From assembly GCF_010093535.1 (NCBI RefSeq), contig NW_022985188.1, forward strand, positions 729,248 through 793,247: DNA of 64,000 nt, given 5' to 3'. A program made the position numbers and the translations under genes. The DNA is from Lindgomyces ingoldianus. Its lineage: Eukaryota; Ascomycota; Dothideomycetes; Pleosporales; Lindgomycetaceae. Positions 22,084 to 37,067 of the stretch are shown here, one piece after another (the first letter of the stretch is position 1; the number at the start of each line of letters is the position of its first letter). Under the pieces are notes generated by a model that ran no database searches, was not told the DNA's origin, and saw only the letters and a list, made by a program, of their open reading frames with translations.

Positions 22084-25000
22084 GTAATTACTACTACCTG
22101 CAAAGTATAGCTACTACTACCTTAGACATTAGCATAACAGGCGCTTTAGCTGCTAGCACTAGCTAGACCCCTATAGTAACTAAGGAAGCACAGAATTAGC
22201 AAATATTATATCTTTAAAATAAGTTAGAACAACTTAAATAACACTTTTAGCTATAAGTATAATAAGGGCCCTTAAATATCTACTAACTACAAGCTTTTTA
22301 GCTAGAAGTGGCTAACTTTAGAAACATTATATAAGAAAAAACTAGTATTAAGTCTAAAAAGACTTTACACCTAGCCCCCTCTAAAGCATTTAACAGCTCT
22401 GCTAAAGACTTAAAACTCTTCTTTATAAAGTGCTACCTCTACATGTAATATAATAAAGGTGCCTTTAGAATAAATAAAGAAATAATTTTATAAATAAGCT
22501 TATACTTAGAAAGATTACTTACTATCTAGTTTTAACTTTACACTAATAACTAGATAAACTATAAAGTAAATAGTAAACTTTTACTACTAGAAATATAAAA
22601 GGTCTTTAAGAACTTTCATTTATTTAAAGCAGCCTTAACTATAATTTATAGGCTAGTTAATAAAGAAAAATAAGCAGTTAACAGAATAGACTTCCTCTAA
22701 TAGAAAGGCAGCTCTGTCTAGCGCTATGCAGCCTGCTTTAGAGAGCTGCTAGCTATCTATAGATAAACTAATAAAAAAGCAATAAAATAAATATTCTATA
22801 ACAGGCTTTTAAACATTATTAAGAATAAATTTACTTATATAAAAAAGCCTAAAAGCTTTAAAGATTATGTTAAAAAAGCACTTACCTACAATAAAAGACA
22901 TGCTAAATAATGTAAAAAAAAAGATAGGCGTAACAACTCTAAAACCTAACTAGTTCTAAAAGAAGAAGGAAACCTTATAGTTTAATAGTAAACTTATAGA
23001 CTTTAGCTACACTAAATATATATGTAGCTTCTCTAAGAAAAAAAGCAGTCCCTTTAAAAGTGTAAGGCTACCTTTAAATAAAGAATAAAAGAAATAGCTT
23101 AAAAAGAAGGCATAGTTTAACTGTAAAAAAGTAGGCTACTTTTATTAAAAATGTTTAGACTTTAAATAACTAGAGAATAAAAATAGCAGGTTAACTATAA
23201 AAGCTATGTATGTTAATAAAGGCTTAACGCATAAAGAAATATATAACAGGCTTAATAAACAACTTTACTAGAGATGTAGAGCTAATTATAAATCCTCTAA
23301 CTATCTAGTAAACTATTAGAAGGTAGAGGTTTAAGAAGAAGACAGTATCTCTAGAGCTATTAAATAAGCTGTAGTCTTTAAAAAATAGTAGCACCTAATG
23401 TAAGTAGCTAACTACATTAAAAATGTAAAAAAAAAAAAAAAGAATAATATCTTCTTAAATAAAGCAGATTAAGAATTTTACTAAAAGAACTTAAGTAATA
23501 GTTTAAGTAAAAAAACTATTAGAAATGTAGAAGATTCTATAACTATAACCTTTATAAAATAAAACTTTATAAAGTAATTCTTAATAATAACTATAATACT
23601 TATAAAGTTATAAGGAAAATTGCTATAGTCTACTATAACATTTTAAATAAAAAAGAATAAAAAAATTTTTTTAAAAAAATCTTAGTAAAAGAAAACAGCC
23701 TTAACTAGCATCTAACACCTTTATAAACCCTAGCTCTATTAGAAGATTAACTAGACACACTACCTCTAGCACTAGTAGTAATAAGAAAAAAGCTAGAGCT
23801 ATAATGAATCTATAGGCATTGCATTCTATGCAGAAGTAAAAGACACAACGCCTACTATTATAAATATAAAAATTACCCCCTACAGATAATCTAAACAAAA
23901 GAATACCCCTAATAGGCCTAAATACAGCCTATCTCTATCTACACTAACTTTAAATAATGCCTGTTCACTTAGTACCTTTGCATAAATAAGTACTGTACTT
24001 AACACTAGCTAACTAAGCACTAAGCTAGCTAGTAGCTAATAGGTGCATAAAAAGCAAAATATTTACTAACACCTTAATAAAATTAGCTATAACTTATAAG
24101 ATGCTAAACTGTTAGCACTACAACACAGGTCTACCTTATAAAAAGAAACTCTAGACTAAATGTAAAAAAGCCTCTAATTATGCTTTCTACTACTTCTAGT
24201 AAAAAGCTAATTAACAGAACAATTAGCTCTTATACTACTATAAAGTAAAAAGCATTAACTGCCTAGTAGACAACTATATAATAAAAGATTACTAGTAATT
24301 TAAAATCATAGCTAACTAAGTAGATAAATAAATACATAGCCTTTTAAGCATTAAGAAAAACAACTTTAGTATAAATTATAATAAAGTCTATTACAATATA
24401 AAAGTCCTAGTAGTAGTAGAATAAAAGTTAGGAAGAAGCCTAACAGCTAACTGCACGCTTAAATTTCCTAAAGAAATAGTATATAAAGGCCTTGCGCTAA
24501 TAAACAGTAGATGCATGTTTACAGTAATTAACTCTAAATAAGTTAAAAATTACAAGATACTATACTAAATAAAAAAGTAACCCTTTTAGGTATTTTTAGT
24601 AGACACATTTTTAATTAAATATAGTAAAGAAAAAATCTAATTAGAAACTAAAAAAGTAACTTTAAAAACTAATATAACAACTAACTACATATCCCTAAGC
24701 ATATAGCTACTTAAAGGAAAATACTAGATTATACTAGGATATAATTAGCTTTATTAATACAACTCTAAGATAGACTAGAAGACTATAATAGTATAAGTAA
24801 AAGCTAAACACACGCAAGCAGCATAATTAACTAAACCTTAGAAGTTCCTTTGCTAAGAACTAGAAGCATATGCTATCTAAATAATAAAAGAAAAACTAAA
24901 GAAAATCTCTTTTAAAAAATTTAAAAAAGAAAAAGATTTAGACTAAGTTAGAATCTACTAAATTACAGAAGAACCTAAAAAGAAACTTTTAAAAAAATAC

Positions 25001-25423
25001 TATAGCTATAAGAATATGTTTATAACCCCTAAAGATCTAAAAGAATTACCTCTATATTAACTTTAGAATTATATAATTAACCTTAAACTAGACTTCTAAC
25101 TAAAAACTTATAAGCTACGCCCTTTTATAGCAGCTTAGAAAGAAGCACTATAAGAATACATAGACTGTATGCTAGCAAGAGGTTATATTTAGAAAAGTAA
25201 AAGCCTAATAGCATTAGCAGTAGTCTTTATAAGAAAAAAAAATAGAAAAGTTAGAGTCTATTAAGACTATAGAACTCTTAATAAAAATACTATAAAAGAT
25301 TAGTTTTCTTATTTTATTATCTAGAACATTATAAACTAACTAAAAGAAACTAAGCACTTTACTAAGTTTAACGTCTAAGACAAATTTAATAAAATAAGAA
25401 TAAAAAAAGAATATAAATAGATA

Positions 25424-26554
25424 ACGTACCTAACGGGTTGGCCGGCCACACAGGTTGGCCAGCCACTTTTGCCAAGCCCCTACTAAAACTACCCTATTCT
25501 CTTGCAAAACAGCCCACTTTAGCCCTGTATAAAGTAATATAACATAAGATATTATTTAGAGTCTACTTTTACTACTTACTTACACATACGCAAGTTATGC
25601 CTAGTCTAATTACACTGCCTACATTGCCTTTAACTTAGCTTACCTCTTTTAGTGTGCACCTGCGTTTTTAGCTTTTTCTTATTACTACGCGCTCTAAACT
25701 TCTTTAGAGCAGTTAGATAAGCTCTATCCTTAACTATTAAAGTCTTTTTTGCCTAAATCTACTTTTTTTTATGTAATCTATGTTATATAGCAGCCTTATT
25801 TACTGCTTAAAGCTTTATAATCTTATAGCCTACTTTATTACATTAATGCTCTAGATAACTGTTATCTACTTTTTATTACTTTACTATATTACCTTTAGCT
25901 GTTCTTATTTCTCTAAAGCTATAATAACTACTTTAGTTAATATCTAGCCTATTATAAAGCCTAACTTGTTAAAGTTATACCTGTCTTTATTCTAGATACT
26001 ATACTTAGCTTTTATATTAGCTACTAGGCAAAACTAGCCCTAGATAACCTTTAAATCCTTATAAAGCGCTTTTTTATAATTATACTTATAATTAAACTTT
26101 ATTATAAACTTAGGGCAGTGCTTAACCTACATACTAGTCTAGTTTAAGCTAACCTAGCCTAGATTACGCTCTGCAGGCAAGGAATTAGCTATATTAGCTA
26201 TAGCTGCAAGCCTAGAAGAAAATCTGCGCGTAATAAGCTTAAGTATATACTTAACAACTACTTTTTTTTAAGCTTAGTTAGATTCCTTAATTTAGGCTAG
26301 CATTCTGCTTGTAAAGGCTGTCTAGCGCGTTAATTGCTTAGTGTTGTGTAAAAGACATTATAGATAGCTGTAGCGCGTTATAAGAAGAGTTTTAAGTCTT
26401 ATTTAAGAGCCTAAAGAGCAAGCTGTATCTAACGTTCTTTAGAAGATTTAATTTAGTGTTGTTGTTAAGGCATTATGTAGATAGGTAGAGTTTAGTAGGG
26501 GCTTAGCAAAAGTGGCCGGCTAACCTGTGTGGCCGGCTAACCTGTTAGGTACGT
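25424..26554. mobile_element. 1.13-kb TIR DNA transposon inserted in the Gypsy-2 reverse transcriptase
   Basis: Inverted ends ACGTACCTAACGGG / GTTAGGTACGT are flanked by TA (25422-25423, 26555-26556). Removing it rejoins the RT frame of Gypsy-2. Inside each end is a pair of GGCC-rich words (TTGGCCGGCCAC, TTGGCCAGCCAC) followed by CTTTTGCCAAGCCCC, closely parallel to the ends of elements A and B. The left interior also resembles the left part of element A (shared CCTAGTCTAATTACACT). There is no transposase frame, so it is a non-autonomous element. Confidence 0.85.
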
Positions 26555-29500
26555 TAACAGCTTTTAAAACTTTATAAGCTTTTTATAAGCTTTTTATTAT
26601 GCTGTTTAAGCTTACTAACACTTTTATAACTTTCTAAAAAGTAATTAACATAGCACTTAACCTATACTTAGACATCTTTATCTTAGTATACTTAGATAAC
26701 ATTTTTATATACATAAAAAGAGATAAACTAGACTATATAGCAAAAGTACAACTAGTGCTAAATAAACTCTAAAAGTATAAACTTTATTTATAGCTAAAAA
26801 AAATGCAAATTTAACATATAAAAAATAGACTACTTTAGATTTATTATTAATAAAGAAAAAATAAAGATAGACCTTACTAAAGTAAGCAAGGTACTTAAAT
26901 AGCTAATACTAAAAACTATTATAAAAATTAAAGGATTTCTAGGTCTTACTAGCTACATATAAAGAATAATTAAAGACTACTTAAAAATTACGCTACTACT
27001 TACTAACACTACCTTAAAAGAAAAAGCTACTTAGAAATTCTAATAGATAACAGAAATAAAAGAAGCCTTTTAAAAGTTAAAATAGATAATAATAAGCTAC
27101 CCTGTCCTTAGAATGTACAACTCTACACTAGAAATAAAAGTGCACACTAATACCTCCTTAAGAGCAAAAGAAGCAGCACTCTTTTAAAAATAAAAAAATA
27201 GTTAATAGCATCTAGTAGCCTACTACTTAGCAAAATTTACACTATTAGAACAAAAGTATACTATCTCTAATAAAAAGTTAAAAGCTATAGTTAATGTATA
27301 TAGAAACTAAAAAGTTAAACTTTAAAGCTTTAGTTAATAATTTATAATTTTTACTAACTACATAAACCTTATTACTTTTTTTATAACTAAAAAACTTTTA
27401 CTAATACATATGCAATAAGCTATAAAACTTACTTAATTTAACTTTATTATTAAACATGTAGCAGAAAGTAGCAACTAATAAGTAGACACTCTAAGCTAAC
27501 ATATTAATTACTTTAAAAAGAATAAAGAAAATTCTAAAGAATTTATAATTTTTAAAGAAACTTTAGAAGAACTAATCTATAAAAAACTAAACTAAAAAAA
27601 ACTACTATGTTTCTTTATAATAGTTAAATAAGAATAAAAGAACTTAATAAAAGAATATTATAAGGCTTCTATGTTTAGACACTTAAAAATTAGTTTACTA
27701 CAAAAGAAAATTAAAAACACTATACTCTAAAAAGTGCCCTAGTTAAAACACTTATATACTAAAGTTTTATAAGAATGTAACACCTGTAATAAAAACAATC
27801 TATAACAACATAAACTTTATAGACTACTCTAACTAATTATAGCGCTAAGTTAACTATAGACTATAATAGCTATAGACTTTATTATAGAACTACTACTATT
27901 ATAAGAACTTAGTATAAAAAGACTTTATAACATAATTGCATAAGTTATTAATAAAACTACTAAATTTATTTACTTATAGCTATTAGAAAAAAGCATTACA
28001 GCTAAAAAAATTATGTTTAAATTAAAAAAGAACGTCTTAGCTACTTATAGCTGCCCTAAGATTATTATTTTTAACTATAATAAACTATTTACTAGTAAAT
28101 TCTAGGCAGCTGTAGTTAAGCACTTAAGAATTAACTATAAGCTCTTTACTGCTTACTACCTATAAATAGATAGATAAACAGAAAGAGTAAACACAAAAGT
28201 AGAAAAATATCTGCGTAAATATGTGTTAAATAAATAAAATAACTAGGTAAAATAGCTACTAATAGCATAGTTTGCTATTAACACTATAGAATTAGCTATA
28301 ACTAAAGAAACCCTATATAAAGCTAATTTTAGATATTCTTTATGCTATAAGCTTTAAGGCTTGCAACTAATAAACTTTTTAAAAGCTATAAATTAAATAA
28401 CTAGACTTTTAGAACTGCATTAGAAACTTGCTAGAGAAGCATAGTTAGCTTAAAAAGCTATAAAGAAAGCAGTAAACTAAAAAAGATAACTAGCACTAGA
28501 AATACACTTTAATAATTATATATATTTAGACATAAAAAATCTTAAAACACTAAGACCCTCTAAAAAGCTAGCTAAGAAATGTATAAAACTTTATAGAGTT
28601 ATATAAACATGCCCTAGCATTTGTAAACTTAAGTTACTAAAAAAAATGTAAATACACTTTTAGTTCTACACCTCTAAGCTTAAACTTACGCCTAAGACTA
28701 TCCTACTAGCAACTATAAGTTAGAAAGAAGAAGAAAAAGAATATAAAGTAAAATAAATTCTAGACTATAAAGAAAATAAGTACTTAGTAAAATAAAAAAG
28801 ATAGCCTACTAGCAAGAACACTTAAGAACTTATAAAGAACTTATTAAACGCTCTCTAAGCCCTTTATAAATACCTAGAGTCTTTTCTAAATAAAACTATC
28901 TAAGAGAAAGCTCCCTAGACTAGAAAACATTACTATTAGTTAAAGTTGCAGCAGCACTAGCTAGCTGCAATATAGGAAGCCTACAACCCTTTAACATTAG
29001 TTAAGGAAGAGAAAGACCTGCAGCTTCTGCCTCTAGCGCTTTAAGCTTATCTAAGAATAAAAGGTCTCTTTTTAAATACTTTACTTTTTAATTCTTTAAT
29101 ACTTTTAACTGTTTATAAGCCTTTTTTTATAAAAAATAATTAACTAAAGATGTTTTAATAACTCTTTTTTTATATATTCTATTTTCTTAAACTACCTCTA
29201 CTTTAGCTAAGAGCTTTTTACACTCCTGCTCTAGATAATCCTAGGCTGTGTTAGACATAAAAGTGTTGCAATAACTACTTTTTTATACACACTTTACACA
29301 CTTGTCTAACAATAAGGACATTATGTAAAAAGACCTACTTAAATAATAAGCGCTATAGAGACGCATCTTTGTATAATAAAGAGGGTTAAGATAGGTAATA
29401 GTGCAAAGGTAATAGGCAGTAGCAGAAGAGTAAGAAGCCTAATAAGGCATAGTTAGAAAAACTAGACATTAAGCTAGCCTCTAAAAAAAAGCACGCACTA

Positions 29501-29574
29501 GATAAAAAAAAAATCTAACACTTATAGCAAAAAAAACATAATAGTAAGGACGCTAACTAGAAGGAAAGCCTGCG

Positions 29575-30161
29575 TGTTACAGCTAACAGATAGACTATAA
29601 TAACTTAATTAGCTGTCCTACACAGCCTAAACAATGTTAGATAGAAGAAGCTTAACTTTATATTAAATAAATTACGTAATAGGACAGATAAGGAATAGCT
29701 TTAGCTTTTAGATAAAAGCCTAGCAGAGTGTATTATCTAATAGGCTATGCAGGCTTGTAGGCTGTGCAGGCTATGTAGAAACAAGCATGTAAGCATGTAA
29801 AGCATGTAAACTCTATGTATATAGTCTTAATTATAACTATAGTTAGAAGGTTATAATTACTATTTAGTCTTTACCTACTTAATAGACTAAAAGGCATTAA
29901 AACCTTTATAAAGAGGACATTGCTGCCTTGTATATCTTGCACTATATATACCTCCTTTCCTATCCTTACAGATTAGGTTTGCTAGCTCCCTATACAGCTG
30001 CTGGGCTAAACTACAACCTGCCTTCTTTACCCCGCTATACCTATACCCTGCTTGACGGACTGTACACCCGATCCAGCTAAGTCCTACCCCCTTCCGCTAA
30101 TAACCACCATAGGCCGTCGTACTCCCGAATATACCATTTCGCCGAAGTAAGTATTGTAACA
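29575..30161 (+). repeat. Gypsy-2 3' LTR
   Basis: 587 bp, preceded by a purine-rich AGAAGGAAAGCCTGCG. The segment 30020-30161 keeps many C and G bases lost in the 5' copy. Confidence 0.9.
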
Positions 30162-30537
30162 CTTTATAAGCTAATTCTATAGCTAACTTATAAAGGCTAA
30201 GTAATAATAAAAAGTAGGTAATTATTAAGACTATACTTAAGCTATATACATAAAAATTTTTCTTTTAAATAGCATTTATAGCTAATATAGCTAATTCTTT
30301 GCGCGCTAAGTGTAATCTAGGCTATATTAGCATAAACTAGCCTAGTATGTTTAGAAAGTGTTATCTAAACTTTAAAGTAACATTTAAGTGTAGTATAACT
30401 ATAAAAAAGCTTTTTATAAAAGTTCTAAAGTAATTTAAAGCAGGTTTAGCCTTATAAAGAATATTAAAGCTAAGTATAGCATTTAAGATAATAATATGTA
30501 TAACTTTAGTAAAATAAGCTTTATTATAAGCTAAATA

Positions 30538-30817
30538 TGTTAAATAGGCTCCAACAGCTAGCTGCTTATAGTATAAGCACTTAAGTAGCAAGAGTAAGAG
30601 TAGTGTACAGTGTGCACAGCGTACAAGGTAGGTAAAGTAAGGGCAACATGTTTCTAGTTCTATTACTCTTGTCTTTCCTTTATATAGAGGAAAAAAGGGA
30701 TATCTAAATGTTTACATATAAAGGTTTACACACAAGTATTATATAACATAGATACATAATCCTGCTTATGCGCAATTGCTTATATCTAGGCTGTAACACT
30801 GCTACTGTGTATAAACA
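30538..30817 (-). repeat. Copia-2 X 3' LTR
   Basis: 280 bp, the most RIP-mutated of the four Copia-2 LTRs. The other three (36788, 42896, 43277) keep much of the CG-rich first 120 bp. Confidence 0.9.
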
Positions 30818-33800
30818 CTAGCAACTTTTCTTTTTATCTAAAAAGTTACCTTTTATACGTGTTACCTCTCTTCTGTCTGTGTAAGTTTATTTAATTATAT
30901 TCTGCCTTTACTCTACCTTATTTGTTAAGACTTGCCCCTAGTAATGCTATGCATTAAAATAAGCTAGTTATGCTATGTAAATAGCTTTTCTCTTTTTTAT
31001 TCTTTACTTTTTAAGCCTTACTATACAATCCTCTAGCTCTTTTCTTTTTTTATATAGTGCTAGCAGTAATATATTCTTATAATAAGAAAAATAAGTGCGT
31101 ATAATATAAAAAAATAAAAAGAAATAGGCTTTATATAAAAGTGTTATTAGTCTAGTTAGTCTAAAGCATCTTTACGCATAGAATCTAGCTAGTCCACAGA
31201 TGCTTCTATCTAGACAGAGAGGTAGTTAGTTAAGACTAATAATTAAAAAGCCTAGTTTAGTATTTTTTTTATATATATATTTACTAAGTTATTTTTACTA
31301 TTAATTTACTTAATTTTAGTAATTTCTTTTTTCTTATATAATTTATAGAGTAATATAATGTTAATTATAAGTTACTTTTTACTAGTAGTGCTTAGCTTAA
31401 TAAGGTAATTATATAGAAACCTTAAATCTATGCAGATTACTACTAGAATTAGTAGTAGTTTAAGTGTTTATATAATTTACTATAAAGTTATACTAAAAGT
31501 AATTATATTATTAAACTTTTTAACTATTCTAGATAGTTTACTAGTAAAGACACTTCTAGTTACTTTTTTACACTTAGTAGAATTTTAGTATATAATAGTA
31601 CTTAGTATTTTAAAGTAGTTACTTTACTTTATATAGTTTTTATTACTTAATATAATTAAAAATTTTAGCTATAAGCTAAAGTTTTTATTATTAGTAAATA
31701 ATTTATCTATAAAGATAAACAGCTTTGCATAATTAAGCTATAATAGTAGAAAAGTAAGACTACACTTACTATTATCTATTTACTATTAGATTTATATGTT
31801 AAGTGTGTTAAATATTATTATATAAAGAGTTTATAGTTTATGTAGTAATAAAAAAGTTAAATGCTACTTTTAGTTAACATATAAATGCAATATATACCTT
31901 TTTTACACATTACTTAATATATTATTATGTAGCATTTTTATTTTTTAAGTTAATTATATAAAAGTAGCTTACTTATTTTTTTTAAGTAAAAACTACTATA
32001 TTATGTGTAAGTTTAATCTTTTTACTATTAAACTTAATAGGCTGCTTTTTTACTAAAATAGTTTTACTTTTTATATAAAACTTTACTTTTTATAGTTTTT
32101 TTTTCTTTTTACATAAAATTTTTTATTATAATACTTAAAGTGTTATCTATTTATAGGCTAGTAATACTAAAAGTGTGCTTTTCTTTATTAGTAATTAAAA
32201 ATTAGAGGTTATATAAAAAGATGTGCATATGTAGCTTTTCTTTATAGTAGTTATAGTATGTTTTAAACTAATACAGTCCTAATTTAGCAGCTTTATATAA
32301 GAGTTATACAACCTAGAGTATTATATTTAGTAGAAAGCTTTAGCGCATCTTCTTTAGTAGCTTTATGTATAGCGTGCGCATAAGCTTATTTATTAATTAG
32401 ATGTATGCTTATATAATATTACATAGTTTAAAATACATTCTGTATATAGCTCTTAGGCTTACTTTTATAGCTAAGAGTAGTCTTTAGCTTATTCTTTAAA
32501 TAATTAGTAACTAAGTAAGAATTTCTTTTTTTTTATCTAAGTAGCTAGTAAACACTAGGCAGGATTTTTTATATAGTTAGGTTATTTTGCCTTTTACTTT
32601 TTATATAAAGTAAAGGTTAAAAATCTAACCTTTATGCTTTATTAAGTTATACACTATAACTTTAAAAGTGCTATTAGTAATTAAAGTGTTTATCTTTATA
32701 TAGTCTAATTTTTTAAATAGTTTTCTAAGTATAGTAATTACACTATTTATATAAAGATTAATAAATAAGGCCTAATTATTCTTTTTTTTTAAGTTAGAAA
32801 TACTTAGTCTAGACTTTATATAAGTTTTCTTTACCTTTTACTTTTTCTAGTATTTATATCTTTTTTTTGCACTAGTGCAGCATTACTATCCTAAAGGGCT
32901 TAGTTTATAGTAGGCTTTAGTTCTACTTTTATAATATTTTTATAAGGCTGTTTTTTTTTTCTTTTCTTTAAAAAACTTTTTTATATAAAGATTAGTTTAT
33001 CTAGGTTATTTATTATAAGTAAGTTATCTATTTTTTTTCTTTATAGTACAGTTTAACCTGTGTATATTAGAGCTTTAGTAGGCTATTTTTTTTAATAATA
33101 ATGTTTTTTCTTTTAATGCTTTTAATTTTATATAAGCTAGTCTAGCCTTTCTTCTCTTTTTATGCTATAATCTTTAAGCTAAGGGGAAAGTTAAGAACTT
33201 TATATATTATAAAGCTATTATAAGTATTAATTATATAATTAATATTTACTTTTATATAGTCTTTTTAAAGTATTTTATTACTTTTTATACTGTGCTTGCT
33301 TATGTAATATTATCTAGTAATAGTAAAAAGTTTAAGTTAATTTTTAGGTATGCCTTAAAGACTAGCAGTGTAGGTACTAGACTGTGCAGGCTAGCTATGT
33401 TATTTAGAGCCTTAACTACTATCTATAGAATAGCCTTATTATCTGTATAGTTACCTAGCTTAGTCTTTAGGATGTTAAACGCTTATTAAAGAGGTATGTG
33501 TGCGCACTTAACCTTTTTAACTGCCTAATATGCTTTTATAGGCATTTGCCTACATATAGCTCTTATAATCTTTATATAAGCTTAAAAATCCTTTAAAGTA
33601 AAGTTTATACTAGAGTTATATATAATATAGTCTAAAGGTTCTTAATAGGTGTTAATCTAGCATTTATATAGTGCATCCTAGGTATCTTATGTAAATATAG
33701 ATTTTAGAAATATAGCAGCTTAAAATAATGTGTTTATATTAATAACATATAAAACATTTTTATTATTAATTTATATAATATTAATAATAACTTTATAGTT

Positions 33801-36787
33801 AAAGTAGGTGTTATTTTTAATTATAAACTTAAATTTTTATTTAGCTTAGTTATATAATTAGTAAAAGTAGCAAAACTTCTTAATCTCTTCTAGCACTGCA
33901 GCATTAATGTTATAGCTAGCGCTAGTTAGCATCTTTTAGAGTTTTTTTATGCAAGGGTGTTTAAATTAGCAGTAAAGGCAGTAAAGTTTTAATTTAGTAA
34001 AGAAAGATATAAATTCTTTTTTACTAATATTAAAAAAAAGTGTCTTTATTTTTATATAATAAAAATAGTAGTTTTATTTTTATATATAATTATATTTAAA
34101 ATATTATTAAAGTATGCTCTAAGTTAGTTAGCATCTGCTAGTAATAGCAGAAATAGTGTTAAAGTTTTTAAGATGTAGTATATAACTAAACTAATTAAGT
34201 TCTAGATTTATATAGTACTAATTAATCTTTTTAATGTCTAGCTTTTAAAGCTAATATTTATTTAGCTAAGTGTTTAATTAATTTCTATATATAAGTTTTT
34301 TTATATGTACACCTTAAGTTAGAACTTACTAATAGTAAAGATTTTTACTGCGCTTATATCCTATAGTTTACTTTAGCATACTATACAGTATTAGTTATTA
34401 AGGATAAACTGCTTAGCATATTTCTTAGGTTTAATGCTGTAGATGTTCTCTTTTATTGCACAGTATAAATAAGTAGTAAAGGTAAAGTAGTTAATAGCTT
34501 TTTTAGCATTTTTACTTTTTTATTTTATTTTTTTTATATTATATAAATTTTTTTTAAAGTAACCTTTAAAGTCTTAAATATATAAGGTAATAGCTTTATA
34601 TAATAAGGTCTTATTATAAAAAATTTTATATAAAGTAATGTACTAGTTCTTTGCTTATGTATAGTTATTATAAGAGTAGTTTAATAACTAACATTTTTTT
34701 ATAGCAAATAAAGCACTTTTTTATCTGTGTGTAGTTGTCTCTAGATTGTAGCCTAAACTTAGATAAAAATCTTCTATATTATTTTTTTTATGTAGAGAGA
34801 AGCTTTTTTCTTATTATATAGACTTTTATTATGCAGAGTTATATTAGCAGTCTATGTAGTATACATTAGGTAGTTTCTAGAGGTATTAGTTTACCCTTTA
34901 GTCTATAGTAACTTAGAGTAATACCTATAAGTTACTAAATAAATCTTTACATAAGAGCTTAATAGTAAACATAGCATGTTCTAGTTTTAGTTATCCTTAA
35001 TAGGCTTATATAATAGCAGTGTGCAGTAAAACATTTTTTTAAAATTTTATTTCTAGTGCTTTTTATATAAGTGTAAGCTTATTAATTATTATTTTAAAAA
35101 CTTTATATAAACTTTTATTAAAGTTTTTTTATTAGTATTATATAAAAGTTATTATTATCTAGTCTGTCTAGTACTAGCTATAGTTTACATTAGTGTTAAA
35201 GTAACTACTTAAGGTGTTGTATAAATGCTTTTAGTCATGTCTAAGGCCTATGTTATGCATATAGTACATATTTACCTAACTTTTTAGAATATCTAAAAAG
35301 ATGTCTGTATACTAAGTTTCTTAAATATTTAGCTATTAATATAAATTAATAAAGATTCTTATTTTATTTATAAAAATGTTATATAGTTAACTTATATAGT
35401 TATTATTTTTTTTATGCTTTTTAAAATTATATAATCTTATTTACTAGAAGTTTTTCTTTAGTAGTTTCTCTCTAGAGTAGAAGTTTATATAGGTTATAAT
35501 GTAGTATAAATTATGTAGGTGGTATTAGTAGTGTATACACTACTGTAGGCGGTAGTGTGTATAATTAAGGGTGTAGAGCAGGTGTTAGGTAAGGTAGCAT
35601 GTATTATTTATACAGTAATTAGTGTAGTGCTAGCTAAAGTGTAAGAGCAGGTAATACTAGTATGTTTAGTGTTAATAGCAGCATTATGTTTAGTCTGCTT
35701 CTATGTAAAGCCTTATATAGTAATAAAAGTTATGTATAAAGCTTTTTTAGTGCAATTACTTTTTTTATGCTATATTATATAGCTTCTAGGCTTAAGTACT
35801 TTTAGTGCTTAGCTGTAGTGTAATTTTTTTATCTTTTAGCACTTATATAAGCTTTTTTTTAAATATACAGCTAAGTGCTAAGAAGTCTTATAGTGTCTAT
35901 TTTTTAAAATTTTTTATGTATAAACTTAGAAAAGTAGCGCCTTTTTAAGTTATTATAACTATATAAATTAGTAATTATATAACTTATATATAATTAAGTT
36001 TATAAGCTTATTAAAGGTTTTAATATATTAATCTTATTATTTTAGTACTCTAAGCTAGTTTTATTTTATAGTATTACTTTTAATATCTCTATGTTCTTTA
36101 TAAGTTATTTATATAATAAAAATTATTTCTTATTCTTTTTATTATTACATAAAGTTGTTAGTTACTAATAAAATTTTATTATAATAGTATAGTTAATTAC
36201 TTTTTTAGTAAATTACACAGGTACTGCTATTATCTAGCTGCTAAGTTATGCAGCTTTAATAGCTTTAGTGTGCGCTTTACACTATCTCTTTTTTACTTTA
36301 TATAGTAGCAGAGCTTGCTGTATAATATAAAAAATTAATCTACTATTTTAAAAAATAAGTAACTAAATAAAGTACTTTATAAAGCATAAGTGCTTTATTA
36401 TTACTCTTTCTAAAAAATAAGTAATAAAATAAAGTGCTTTATAAAGTGTAAAGTTAATTACTTGTGTAGTAGATTACACAGGTACTGCTGTTATCTAGCT
36501 ACTAAGTTGTGCAGCTTTAATAGCTTTAGTGTGCGTCTTACACTATCTCCTTTTTACTTTATACAGTAGCAGAGCTTGCTGTATAATGTAAAGAATTAAT
36601 ATGCTATTATCTAGCTACTAAGTTATACAGCTTTAGTAGCTTTAGTGTGCATCTTACACTATCTTCTTTTTACTTTATACAGTAGCAGAGCTTACTGTAT
36701 AATGTAAAGAATTAATCTGCTATTTTAAGAGATAAGTAACTAAATAAAGTACCTTATAAAGTGTAAGTGCTCTGTTATTACTCTTTC

Positions 36788-37067
36788 TGTCCGTACGCAG
36801 CAGCAGCGTCGCGGCCTGGATACGAGCGATCACGCACGAGCAGGATCACGTATCTATGTCACATGATGCTCGTGCGCGAACCTCTGTGCGCGAACATCTA
36901 GATATCCCCCTTTTCCTCTATACAGAGGAAAGACAAGAGTAATAGAACTAGAAACATATTACCCTTACCTTACCTACTTTATACGCTGTGCACACTGTAC
37001 ACTACTCTTACTTTTACTACTTAAGTGCTTATACTATAAGCAGCTAGCTATTAGAGCCTATTTAACA
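36788..37067 (+). repeat. Copia-2 Y 5' LTR
   Basis: 280 bp starting TGTCCGTACGCAGCAGCAG. The first 120 bp are almost unmutated and GC-rich, the rest is RIP-altered. Confidence 0.9.

Larger units (their letters stand above)
21497..30161 (+). mobile_element. Gypsy-2 chromovirus (RIP-degraded), TSD CTTTA
   Basis: 587-bp LTRs (21497-22083, 29575-30161) begin TGTTACAG and end in ...A(T/A)TGTAACA. The 5-bp repeat CTTTA is present at 21492-21496 and 30162-30166. Plus-strand domains, read through stops, are Gag at about 22360-22950 and RT from about 25130, with the RT broken by the DNA element at 25424-26554 and resuming with a Y-L-D-N (YLDD-type) box at about 26695. RNase H follows, then integrase at about 27770-28300. 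A C-terminal chromodomain segment lies at about 28735-28860 (EYKVKQILDY...YLVK). The chromodomain places it among chromoviruses of Ty3/Gypsy. The 3' LTR's last 140 bp are nearly unmutated. Confidence 0.92.
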